Assembly: GCA_025352185.1 (NCBI GenBank)
Contig: JANXTV010000249.1
Coordinates: forward strand, 1 to 14,571
DNA from: Oligoflexia bacterium
Lineage (GTDB): Bacteria; Bdellovibrionota; UBA1018
DNA length: 14,571 bases
Reading direction: 5' to 3'
A program made the translations under genes and the position numbers. Positions 1 through 7,204 of the stretch are shown here, one piece after another. Within the stretch, counting starts at the first letter, position 1. Every line of letters begins with the position of its first letter. Under the pieces are notes generated by a model that was given only the letters and a program-made list of their open reading frames with translations, did not search any database and was not told where the DNA came from.

Positions 1-9
1 GGAGTATCT

Positions 10-438
10 ATGAATCTTATCGCTTTCGTTCTCACCGTTCTCCTTGGTTCTAGTTCTGTTTTCGCGTGTACGGAAGGGAAGGCCTACGAGTTTGGTCGCA
101 TTCGGTTAACGAGCACGGGGCTACTCATCCAAGACTGGGCCCAAAATCCGGACGCTCGTCACGAAGAGTACGCCCGCAAGGATATCCAACTCGTTATCGG
201 TGACCGTATTGAACTCGATGCGACGTCTTATATTTCCGAAAAACAAATAAGCCAGACCCTCGATGCGAAGCTCATAACGATTCGAATTCGAAAGAGTGGA
301 CTTCGTGAAGCGGTATATTACGTTACGGAGAAGACCGCTGGACGAAACCCAAAGTCTCTTGAGGTCACGGTCCATACCAGTTATTTCGACTCCGAAGAAG
401 AGTGTGGCCGCGTGACTTCGATTCCGCGTGGAAAGTAA
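10..438 (+). CDS. Small exported protein of unknown function, Cys-containing
   Basis: A 142-residue protein that I do not recognise. Residues 1-19 form a short signal peptide (hydrophobic run IAFVLTVLL, then SSVFA) and the next residue is Cys20. Cleavage by signal peptidase I after VFA is the simple reading. Lipoprotein processing at Cys20 is possible, but Phe at -2 is not typical of a lipobox. The mature part looks beta-rich, with alternating hydrophobic residues in LITIRIRK and SLEVTVHTSYF. A second cysteine at 132 could pair with Cys20 in the periplasm. The start is supported by GGAG at 1-4, five bases before the ATG. The upstream region lies outside the window, so operon membership cannot be judged. 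It converges on the minus-strand gene ending at 463. Confidence 0.75.
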   Translation: MNLIAFVLTVLLGSSSVFACTEGKAYEFGRIRLTSTGLLIQDWAQNPDARHEEYARKDIQLVIGDRIELDATSYISEKQISQTLDAKLITIRIRKSGLREAVYYVTEKTAGRNPKSLEVTVHTSYFDSEEECGRVTSIPRGK

Positions 439-462
439 TTCCCTTCATCTACGGATGCGTAA

Positions 463-657
463 TTAGCCCGCGTTGTCCCCTTCAGCCATTTCCCGGAGAA
501 CTTTCGAAATAGTTTCCGCATCGAGTCCGGCGTGCTTCATGAGCGCTTTCGCTTTTCGGAAATCGTCCGAATCTACGGCTTCGTAAAAAGCGTCTACTTT
601 TCCGATCTCCGCTAATCTTTCGAGCACTTGAGTACCATCAAATGGGTCTTCGTTCAT
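463..657 (-). CDS. Small acidic helical protein, downstream of a kinase remnant
   Basis: A 64-residue protein from the ATG at 657; a TTG at 690 would add 11 residues. It is acidic and looks all-helical: FDGTQVLERLAEIGKVDAFY, then DSDDFRKAKALMKHAGLD, then ETISKVLREMAEG. There is no signal peptide or cysteine, so it is probably cytoplasmic. I recognise no family. It lies 13 bases after the stop codon of the histidine kinase remnant on the same strand, so it probably once sat in an operon with that sensor gene. Neither start is well supported: the ATG has no clear Shine-Dalgarno, and the TTG has GGAG 12 bases upstream, inside the kinase remnant. It could be a small partner or regulator of the lost kinase, but that is inference from position. 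Confidence 0.55.
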   Translation of the reverse strand: MNEDPFDGTQVLERLAEIGKVDAFYEAVDSDDFRKAKALMKHAGLDAETISKVLREMAEGDNAG

Positions 658-670
658 TTGTTCGTCTATT

Positions 671-886
671 TTAAACCAGAGGGAGTTCAATTACAAAATT
701 TGCTCCGGGTACAGGGTGATCTTCTAGATAAATTTTACCTCCGTGCTCCTCGATAATTTTTCGGCAGTTAAAAAGCCCGAGACCTAGGCCCTCGCCGTCG
801 GCAATATTCGGGATGCGCTCGAAGCGCAGAAAAACTCGTTCACGAAATTCCTGCCGGACAAACTTTATCGATACTATTTTCTCGGT
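671..886 (-). pseudogene. Histidine kinase remnant: 3' end of a HATPase_c domain
   Basis: An open frame of 71 codons on the minus strand ends at TAA 671-673 and has no plausible start. Its translation contains VFLRFERI, then DGEGLGLGLFNC, then IIEEHGGKIYLED, and ends in VIELPLV. This is the F box, the G2 glycine box (GxGLGL), the following helix with HGG, and the last strand of a GHKL/HATPase_c domain, in the order and spacing of a sensor histidine kinase C-terminus. Upstream the frame hits TGA at 887-889. In the neighbouring frame at about 844-870 I read DKVCPAGIS, which resembles a damaged G1 box (DxGxGI) shifted by one base. The N, dimerisation and phospho-acceptor boxes are absent. I read it as a decayed sensor kinase, assuming the sequence has no assembly error. 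Confidence 0.75.
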
Positions 887-1079
887 TCATTCCTGCCTTA
901 GTTCATCTGGGAAACCGGGATTCTTATACCCCGAGGTCCTCGAACTCTCCTTTGAGTTAGCTATTTCCATTCCAAAGTGGGGTGGGGCATTTTTCCACTT
1001 GAGAGGGATTTTCTCGCGAGTGGAGTTTTGCCCTGGGCCAGGATTTGCAATCTACGAGTGAATAAACCAACGATCACCC
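887..1079. other. Non-coding stretch upstream of the DUF2171 gene
   Basis: No convincing coding frame is seen. All minus-strand frames that would extend the kinase remnant contain stops and show no kinase motifs. The plus strand has an 82-codon open frame (813-1061), but it runs antisense across the kinase remnant and has no ribosome binding site. The stretch probably holds decayed sequence plus the promoter of the gene starting at 1092; I cannot point to convincing -35 and -10 boxes. Confidence 0.4.
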
Positions 1080-1091
1080 AGGAGAACCCAC

Positions 1092-1325
1092 ATGATTAAT
1101 GAAAAAGAGATTAAGCCGGAAATGCCCGTAGTTTGCTCAAATGATGGCCAGTTTGGCATCGTCGATCACCTCGATGGTTCGGACTCGATTAAGCTGAAAA
1201 AAGATACGGCGGGGAAACACCATTATATCCCGACGAGTTGGGTAACGAAGGTCGACAATAAGGTTCACGTCGATCGCCCAGGCGACCAGGCCATGAAAGA
1301 ATGGCGGACCGAACCCCGTAATTAA
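1092..1325 (+). CDS. DUF2171 family protein
   Basis: A 77-residue soluble protein matching DUF2171 in length and motif order: an N-terminal MPVVCSNDGQFGIVDHLDG segment, then IKLKKD, then HHYIPTSWV (residues 43-51), then a closing VHV strand. The family is PRC-barrel-like, small and cytoplasmic, often linked to stress responses, with no defined reaction. The KKDTAGKHHYIPTSWV segment is its signature. The start is well supported: AGGAG at 1080-1084, seven bases before the ATG. The gene seems to be a single transcription unit, since an intrinsic terminator lies 15 bases after the stop and the upstream neighbour is on the other strand. It has one cysteine (Cys15) and nothing suggests damage. Confidence 0.85.
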   Translation: MINEKEIKPEMPVVCSNDGQFGIVDHLDGSDSIKLKKDTAGKHHYIPTSWVTKVDNKVHVDRPGDQAMKEWRTEPRN

Positions 1326-1340
1326 TCGAGTTCGTTCTCA

Positions 1341-1375
1341 GGTGTGGCTGACCCAACGGGAAAGCCACGCCTTTT
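1341..1375 (+). terminator. Intrinsic terminator after the DUF2171 gene
   Basis: A nine-pair stem GGTGTGGCT (1341-1349) with AGCCACGCC (1363-1371), including one T-G wobble, encloses a 13-base loop. It is followed at once by TTTT and an A/T-rich tail. It begins 15 bases after the stop codon at 1325 and should end that transcript. Confidence 0.75.
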
Positions 1376-1535
1376 AATTAATCCGGTCTTATCCGACACT
1401 GTATTCCATTACTTTACTCCGTACCGTACCCCGGTACCGCATACCGAGCTCCATTGGGGCGATTTCCATACCCGACAGGAAATTGACGGGTAAAATCACT
1501 TCACCGTCGGCCGGCGGATTCCGAAACGTATGTGA

Positions 1536-4169
1536 ATGCGTGTGTGGACCCGTTTCCCTACTATTTTCCTCCTTCTCCTGAGTCCATGGGCACTTGCCCA
1601 AGGGGAGAAAGCTCCTTTAATCCGTGCCTCGGGTGAGGGTGCAGAGAATTGCGGGAGGTACTTCACTCCCGCTGAAAAAGTGGATCTCGGCGAGGTTCCC
1701 GAGTTCGTATTTAACGGTGAACCTAAATATCACGCACTGAATGGTCCCGGACTTTTAAGTTCTCTCCGGACCGAAGGAAAAAAAGAATATATCCTCTCGG
1801 CGTTTGATGGATCGACCAGTCTCGAAAAGTTGTGTTCGCGGGACCTCGCAAACTGTTTTGTGGTCGTGAAGAAAGAACTATCGAATAACCGCGTAACGCT
1901 GAAAGGTGCGGATGGCCGGTGGTTCGAAGTAAAGGCCACCCGGTCGTGGAGTCCCTTTAAAAAAAGTACTAAATACCTATTAGATTTTTCAAAGTTTAAA
2001 TATCTTGAATCTCCTCACGAAACGTTCATCAGTTCGATTGGAAAGATTAAGCGTCTCTACAAAAATGAACTATTCAGTGAACGAAGCGCCGAGGAATTAG
2101 GTGATTACCTCACGGTAAAACAACTCGAAAAGTCCGCAAACTTTGAGGAAGCGAGTGCCGAAAGTAAGGTAGAATTTGCGAAAGGAATTCGAGAAGCAAA
2201 CCGCCTGTTAGCCGCAAAAATTATGAATCGGGAGCCTCTGGATCGGGAGACGCTCTCGCGAGTAAATACTTTCGCCCATAGCGGAATAAATCCTTACAAT
2301 AACCCAAAACGTTCGGGCTTGGCAGGAATTTACCGAGGTTCCAACGATCAATTCTCGCTTATCAACGGAAAAAATGAACGAATCGATCTCACTCACTTTC
2401 AAGTTTACCAAGAGCAGTCCGATGGTACGGTTTTAAATCATTTTCTACCGGCCTCAAAAGTGCCGGGAGCGGTGGACGAGTGGATCAGAAAAGTGAATCT
2501 TCTCCCCGCAAAAAATCCGGACCCAGAAAAGATTTTTTCGCTTTATAAGGAGCTCGTTGACATCCACCCTTTTCCGGATGGAAACGGACGCACGAGCCGA
2601 ATGATGTTAAATTATCTGCTCCTGAGGTCCGATCTTTTTCCACTCGATTTCCCAGCGCACTCGCTCTATTTTCGGCCAGAAGACATCCTTAGAAAATACG
2701 TCCAGACCTTTGAAAAGCGGGCCGATGAATTTTCTCGGACGTCAATCATCGGAGCGAGTGGCCGTGATTTTTTTAAGATTCGTTCCTTTGATTCTACGAC
2801 CGATATCGACGCGCTCGCAGCCGAGGTTAAAGACGCCTTTAAGCTCGATAAAGTAAAGCTTGAGCACCTACACGGGACCTCGGGATATATCTTCGTCGGA
2901 ACGTATAAAGGTCGCTTCATCCAGTTTGAGTCGACTCGTTTCGGAGAAGAACTCAGCGACTCGTTGGGGGCCATGGTTTCTCGAGGAATTAACCTGATCG
3001 ACGAACAGACAAAGATGGCCGCGATTCTGAATATACCGACCCCATCGCACGCAATTTATCCGGAGCTCTTAGAACAAAAGTCTCGTTACCATCTGCTTTA
3101 TCAATTCGATTACTTGCTAAAGAAATTTATTAAGGAACACGGCGGACCGCCAGGAATTGCAGAAACAAAGTATATTTTTCACGACGCCGAAGTTCTCAGC
3201 GAACAGGTTCTAGATTCCGCACCCAGAAAGAAAAGTGACCGGGAATTCTTCGACGCTATTATGTTTACTCCTAAAGTACGAACCGGGGAGAGCGTCACGA
3301 CAGTCGAGAACGTTGCCGAACGTGTGTTAGAGATTACGTCTCCGGAATTTAAAGAAAAAATTCGTACGGCAATGGTCGAAAAGGCGAGCGCAGAAATGAA
3401 AAGATCCTACGTAGAGGTTTTTAAGGCCTTTGATTCTCCGAAATTCGACCAGTTTATGACCGAAGTTGCACTCGAGGCGTTAGAGCTTTGTAAAAAGTCA
3501 GGCGAGTGTTCCGCAAGGCAACGTACCGGTATTCCGGACTACTTTTTAGCGCTGGTAATAAAGAATGAAGCGCAAAAATTAGGAGTTGAAGTCGAGACGA
3601 TTAGTCGATTTGTGGGGCGTGAACCGGGACGCCTCTATTTTCAAAGGATTCAGAGGGGATCGCTCCTAATTGATGACGGAGCCCCGGGGAACCACGGGAT
3701 GATGCCGCACGCCCTCCAAAACCTTTTCATCTACCGACAGCTCGGGAAAGAGAGGGGCCAAGCGTTTTTCAAAGGACTTACGGGTTGGGTCTATGAGCGG
3801 ATGTTTGATGCGAATATTGCGTTTGTTTCCGTTCCGAGTACACGTGACATCACACGCCGACATTACTGGACGGGCGTATTTAAGGCAGGGAATCGGTCAC
3901 GTGTTTCTGCGCTGGGAAGCATCGCGACGGAGACGGGTCGTTACTCCGGGTTTCTTCGCGAAAATCAGATTGAATTAGTGAGTGTCGTCGAGAAGACGCA
4001 GGGGCTCTTGAACGCGGGGAGTACGGTACACGCAAGTTACCGCGGTCACGAGTTCACCTTTGAAATCGACCGGGACGGAATTCCGGAGCCGGGTGCTCTC
4101 GATCTGGTTCGGACGGTGAAGAAGCAGTTCGATGGCATAAAGCCGCCCGAAACCCTGCCTAATCAATGA
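1536..4169 (+). CDS. Large exported Fic-domain protein (predicted AMP transferase)
   Basis: An 877-residue protein. Residues 1-21 are a Sec signal peptide (hydrophobic run IFLLLLSPW, cleavage after ALA, mature start QGEK). The Fic core spans about 240-390: AGIYRG at 263-268, then the complete catalytic loop HPFPDGNGRTSR at 344-355, with catalytic His344, Asp348, Gly349, Asn350, Gly351 and Arg352/Arg355. Fic enzymes usually transfer AMP from ATP to a hydroxyl of a target protein. I do not see the [S/T]xxxE[G/N] inhibitory motif; SANFEE in the helix before the core is the nearest, and it fails at the last position. The 230 residues before the core and 480 after it match nothing I know. Residues 713-725 hold DDGAPGNHGMMPH, with His720 and His725, which looks like a second active or metal site. 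Export of a Fic protein suggests an effector or periplasmic role. The ribosome binding site is weak and the start is chosen for the signal peptide. Confidence 0.85.
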   Translation: MRVWTRFPTIFLLLLSPWALAQGEKAPLIRASGEGAENCGRYFTPAEKVDLGEVPEFVFNGEPKYHALNGPGLLSSLRTEGKKEYILSAFDGSTSLEKLCSRDLANCFVVVKKELSNNRVTLKGADGRWFEVKATRSWSPFKKSTKYLLDFSKFKYLESPHETFISSIGKIKRLYKNELFSERSAEELGDYLTVKQLEKSANFEEASAESKVEFAKGIREANRLLAAKIMNREPLDRETLSRVNTFAHSGINPYNNPKRSGLAGIYRGSNDQFSLINGKNERIDLTHFQVYQEQSDGTVLNHFLPASKVPGAVDEWIRKVNLLPAKNPDPEKIFSLYKELVDIHPFPDGNGRTSRMMLNYLLLRSDLFPLDFPAHSLYFRPEDILRKYVQTFEKRADEFSRTSIIGASGRDFFKIRSFDSTTDIDALAAEVKDAFKLDKVKLEHLHGTSGYIFVGTYKGRFIQFESTRFGEELSDSLGAMVSRGINLIDEQTKMAAILNIPTPSHAIYPELLEQKSRYHLLYQFDYLLKKFIKEHGGPPGIAETKYIFHDAEVLSEQVLDSAPRKKSDREFFDAIMFTPKVRTGESVTTVENVAERVLEITSPEFKEKIRTAMVEKASAEMKRSYVEVFKAFDSPKFDQFMTEVALEALELCKKSGECSARQRTGIPDYFLALVIKNEAQKLGVEVETISRFVGREPGRLYFQRIQRGSLLIDDGAPGNHGMMPHALQNLFIYRQLGKERGQAFFKGLTGWVYERMFDANIAFVSVPSTRDITRRHYWTGVFKAGNRSRVSALGSIATETGRYSGFLRENQIELVSVVEKTQGLLNAGSTVHASYRGHEFTFEIDRDGIPEPGALDLVRTVKKQFDGIKPPETLPNQ

Positions 4170-4244
4170 GTCAATTTTCTACCTCATCGAATCGGTAATT
4201 CCTGCCGCATTGCGGTTCGAACCCCGAAGGAATAAAATTTTCGG

Positions 4245-5813
4245 ATGGGTACATCCTCGTTTGCAGTGAAAGTTGGCGCGGGTCTGGGATTCGGCATCGG
4301 GGTGCTTTTCATTTCCCTGAGTTCCGGCAAGATCGATGCGGACTCTGTAAAAATCCGTAATCCAGCGTCCGCAACTTCGTTACTTGAATGGGAAAAAAAG
4401 CTGGTCACGAGTGCACTCGCCCAGCCTATCACCCCCGATAATTGTGAATCCTATTTCGAACAAGTGACCGAGGAAATTCTTCGAGTGGAGCCGTCTAAGT
4501 TTGAACTGCGAGAGATAGAATCACAGTCTGAATCCGTAGTTAAAGATCTCTTTGGCTTTCGAATGTCTCTGCTTGACCGGGCGCGCCCAATTCTTCTGGG
4601 CGGAACCCCGTATGTGAAGTGTGCACTTCGAATGCGGCGGGCTTTACGTCATATTCGGGGAGTCGAGGACTACGTCGGATCCATCGGTTACGTGGCGGTA
4701 AATCAGCGGAAAGACCGTGCTTCACTCTATGCACCTCCGCAATATCACGACCCCTCTATGGATAATGCTCGTATAGCCCCTCGGGTTCTTCCGCAGATAG
4801 AAACCCCTTTTCCGACGGGCGGTACGATAGCGGGTCCTTCCTTTGTTCCGCATAACATTCTTTTGAATCCTTCGCTGAGCTCTCCACCCGGCGTGCGTTC
4901 CGGTGACGTCCTCCTCAGTCGGGGGAATGCGGCAGCGAGTGCGCTCATTGCCCGGATGGCCGATGAAGACACTCAGTTTAGCCACATGGGGCTAGTTTAT
5001 ATTAATCCTCGCGATCAGTCTGCATGGACGATCGAGGCCCACATTGAGTTCGGTTCCATCATCATCCCTCTGAAGGATTGGATGTCGGATGGAAAGTCTC
5101 GGACGATGATTTTTCGGTATGGTGACGCGAAGGTTGCGCACGAAGCGGCTGAGAAGATGTATAATAAAGTTTTTCCTCCATTTAACGCCGGGAAATCGAT
5201 CGAATACGATTTTCCGTTTAATATGGACGAGCATACGAAACTTTTCTGTTCGGAAGTTGTTCGGGAGGGATACGAGTATGCCTCGAAAGGGAAGGTCCTC
5301 GTGCCGCTTTTCCCGTCTCGAATCGCCATGAAAAACGACGATTTAATGAAGCGACTCGGGATATCCCAGACCGCCTCATTTATTCCTGCCGATATAGAAC
5401 TCGATCCACGATTTACCGTTATTGGGGAGTGGCGAAACTTTCGAAAAATTTCGGACGTTTGGGAAAAGGATGCGATTCTCACCTCTATTTATAAATGGGT
5501 CGATCAGGATGGGTATAAGTTCGACTCGAACATGGGACTCAAGGCAAAAGGAATCCTCGCGAGGGGTCTGCGAAAGATCGGATTCATTAAAGAAAAGATG
5601 CCCACCTATATGACCCAAGATGTCGTCGTCCTTAACTTTATGGTGGATAGTATGACCGAAGAGTTTCAAGCCCGACTTCTCGAGTTAAATAAGGCGCAGA
5701 AAGCACGTACGGGATTTCCGATGACGTACTATGACGTCATTCGTGAACTCGAGGCGATGAAAAAAGCGGAGGCACCGAGCGGCAAGGGGCCGTTTCGGTA
5801 TCTCCATCCCTAA
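4245..5813 (+). CDS. YiiX-like permuted papain-fold amidase/peptidase
   Basis: A 522-residue protein with a hydrophobic N-terminal segment (about residues 8-27), a signal peptide or anchor, so it should act outside the cytoplasm. Residues about 215-390 match the permuted NlpC/P60-like YiiX/YaeF group: RSGDVLLSR (Asp221), FSHMGLVY with His247, TIEAH with Glu264, Tyr-Asp-Phe around 325, and LFCSEVVREGY with Cys335. These give the His, acidic residue and Cys order of the permuted papain fold, with catalytic Cys335 and His247. Such enzymes cleave amide bonds in peptidoglycan peptides, lipids or proteins; the substrate here is not readable. About 200 N-terminal and 130 C-terminal residues are extra compared with the roughly 200-residue E. 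coli form. The ATG is the only workable early start because TAA lies in frame at 4233. GAAGG at 4226-4230 is a distant ribosome site. The SRPBCC gene follows 5 bases after the stop. Confidence 0.8.
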   Translation: MGTSSFAVKVGAGLGFGIGVLFISLSSGKIDADSVKIRNPASATSLLEWEKKLVTSALAQPITPDNCESYFEQVTEEILRVEPSKFELREIESQSESVVKDLFGFRMSLLDRARPILLGGTPYVKCALRMRRALRHIRGVEDYVGSIGYVAVNQRKDRASLYAPPQYHDPSMDNARIAPRVLPQIETPFPTGGTIAGPSFVPHNILLNPSLSSPPGVRSGDVLLSRGNAAASALIARMADEDTQFSHMGLVYINPRDQSAWTIEAHIEFGSIIIPLKDWMSDGKSRTMIFRYGDAKVAHEAAEKMYNKVFPPFNAGKSIEYDFPFNMDEHTKLFCSEVVREGYEYASKGKVLVPLFPSRIAMKNDDLMKRLGISQTASFIPADIELDPRFTVIGEWRNFRKISDVWEKDAILTSIYKWVDQDGYKFDSNMGLKAKGILARGLRKIGFIKEKMPTYMTQDVVVLNFMVDSMTEEFQARLLELNKAQKARTGFPMTYYDVIRELEAMKKAEAPSGKGPFRYLHP

Positions 5814-5818
5814 CGAAA

Positions 5819-6361
5819 GTGGATCAAGTGTTAAAAAAAATTGGAATAGCTGCATTCATCTTTCTCATCGCTTTTCTTGGCTACGTTTCTACCCGGGACG
5901 GAAAGTTTAATTACGAACGCAGTGGAGTGATAAATGCCCCGGCCGCGAAGATTTTTCCGTATCTTTCGAGCTTCAAGTTGGGAGCCCAGTGGAATCCCTT
6001 CGCCAAGAAAGATCCGAATATGAAATCGGCTTTCACCGGAAGCGACGGGCACGTGGGATCGGCGATGGACTTCGAGGGAAACCGTGAAGCGGGTTCGGGA
6101 CGACTCGAAATTTTAAACGTAGTCCCCAACGAATCCGTCGAAATCCGTCTCACCATGACCCAACCGTTTCACGCAGCGAATACGGTTCTCTATCGCCTGA
6201 TTCCCGAGGGTGCCGGGACGAAGTTTTCGTGGTCGTTGTCGGGAGACGGGGGGTACATGACTAAACTCATTACTATCTTTATCGACTGTGAAAAAATGAT
6301 CGCGACCGACATCATCGCCGGAATCCAGGCCCTGAAAAGCGTGGTCGAAGCGACTCCCTAG
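5819..6361 (+). CDS. Membrane-anchored SRPBCC (polyketide cyclase-like) protein
   Basis: A 180-residue protein with a GTG start at 5819, five bases after the amidase stop; a second in-frame GTG at 5828 is an alternative. Residues 4-24 form one membrane segment (IGIAAFIFLIAFLGYV). The rest matches the SRPBCC/START helix-grip fold: VINAPAAKIFPYLSSFKLGAQWNPF near the start, GSDGHVGSAMDF in the middle, then FSWSLSGDGGYM, and a C-terminal helix with IIAGIQALKSVV that would close the hydrophobic pocket. Members bind small hydrophobic ligands or lipids; the ligand cannot be told here. The tight spacing implies one mRNA with the amidase and translational coupling, since only a weak ACGAAAG precedes the GTG. 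An anchored lipid-binding partner for a papain-like amidase is plausible but inferred. Confidence 0.8.
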   Translation: MDQVLKKIGIAAFIFLIAFLGYVSTRDGKFNYERSGVINAPAAKIFPYLSSFKLGAQWNPFAKKDPNMKSAFTGSDGHVGSAMDFEGNREAGSGRLEILNVVPNESVEIRLTMTQPFHAANTVLYRLIPEGAGTKFSWSLSGDGGYMTKLITIFIDCEKMIATDIIAGIQALKSVVEATP

Positions 6362-6511
6362 TCCCCAGAGCCGGTTTTTCACTAAAAAACTGTTAATTAT
6401 TAGGTAGTTATATAAATATTAAGAAAAAAGAACACTTTAGAAATATCTATAGACTTTTGGGTCCCCGAATTAGAAACTAGGAGTACCTAAATCAAACCAG
6501 GAGTCGTCCGG

Positions 6512-7150
6512 ATGAGTCGTTTAAAGCAAGTGCAGTCATGGTTAGTGCTCGGCCTAGTGATCTCTGCCCTTCCGGGATGCCCCGCTAAAACCAAAACTTC
6601 GGAGTCGGACTCCACGTCCGGTGGTACCTTTACTGCCGCGGATTTAATTGGATCGGGTACCTCGGCCTGTATCGCGGCCACGGGAGGAGTTCCGGGAACG
6701 AATCATTACGTGTCGACGATTGCCTTCACGGCTGGAAATAATTTCACCTATACGCAGATGTGGTATTCCGCAGCGGGGTGTTCCCCGGTGAACTACGCGG
6801 CTTTTTACGAGATCATCGGTACCTACACGGTCGGCGGGGTCATTTCCGCGTCGTCGAGCCTTCAGTCAATCACCTTCACCGTGAATTCCTCCTACCTGGC
6901 GCCCTACTCGGCCGCTAATGTGACTTACATAAACGCGTTCTGCTCGAACCCGTCTTATGTCCTGGGAACTTTACGAACGACCTACATGGCGACTTGTAGC
7001 TTCGTCACGACTCCAAATTCGGCGAATAAAACGGTCTATAATGTAGTCGGTATGGGCGGCGGGCATTTATCGATCGGCGCCCCCGACGAAGGAATCTCCG
7101 GAACGTTCTCGAGCGGATCGGTTCCGACTACTGCTACCCTCACGTTTTAA
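6512..7150 (+). CDS. Lipoprotein of unknown function, Ser/Thr/Gly-rich
   Basis: A 212-residue lipoprotein. Residues 1-22 form a lipoprotein signal ending in the lipobox LPGC, with lipidated Cys23. A low-complexity linker follows (about 24-40, Lys/Thr/Ser-rich), as is common when a lipoprotein must reach away from the membrane. The mature domain is rich in Ser, Thr, Gly and Tyr with alternating hydrophobics (AFTAGNNFTYTQMWY, SITFTVNSSYL), so beta structure is likely. Cysteines at 53, 90, 144 and 162 could form two disulfides. I recognise no family; the pattern of a strand-rich domain with paired cysteines is frequent among lipoproteins of Bdellovibrio-like genomes. AGGAG at 6499-6503, eight bases before the ATG, supports the start. 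The 150-base A/T-rich gap before it (6362-6511) probably holds its own promoter. Confidence 0.75.
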   Translation: MSRLKQVQSWLVLGLVISALPGCPAKTKTSESDSTSGGTFTAADLIGSGTSACIAATGGVPGTNHYVSTIAFTAGNNFTYTQMWYSAAGCSPVNYAAFYEIIGTYTVGGVISASSSLQSITFTVNSSYLAPYSAANVTYINAFCSNPSYVLGTLRTTYMATCSFVTTPNSANKTVYNVVGMGGGHLSIGAPDEGISGTFSSGSVPTTATLTF

Positions 7151-7204
7151 CCCTCGCTTTAACGTCGGCTTTTAAAGGGATCCGGAGTATTTTTAGGGCC
7201 ATTC

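Noticed and set aside
813..1061. An 82-codon plus-strand open frame ending in a segment vaguely like a kinase C-terminus (CPGPGFAIYE)
   Set aside because: It runs antisense across the clear kinase remnant, has no ribosome site, and lacks the glycine boxes that should precede such an end.
2043..2210. A Fic inhibitory helix in the region before the Fic core
   Set aside because: The closest candidate, SANFEE, has Glu where the [S/T]xxxE[G/N] motif needs Gly or Asn.
5015..5482. A 155-codon minus-strand open frame inside the amidase gene
   Set aside because: It is a shadow of the coding frame; its translation shows no motifs, while the plus strand carries a full papain-like motif set.
6391..6454. 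Promoter boxes in the A/T-rich gap before the lipoprotein gene (TATAAA at 6411, TATAGA at 6448)
   Set aside because: Both are plausible -10 boxes, but neither has a matching -35 at the right distance, so no specific promoter is called.
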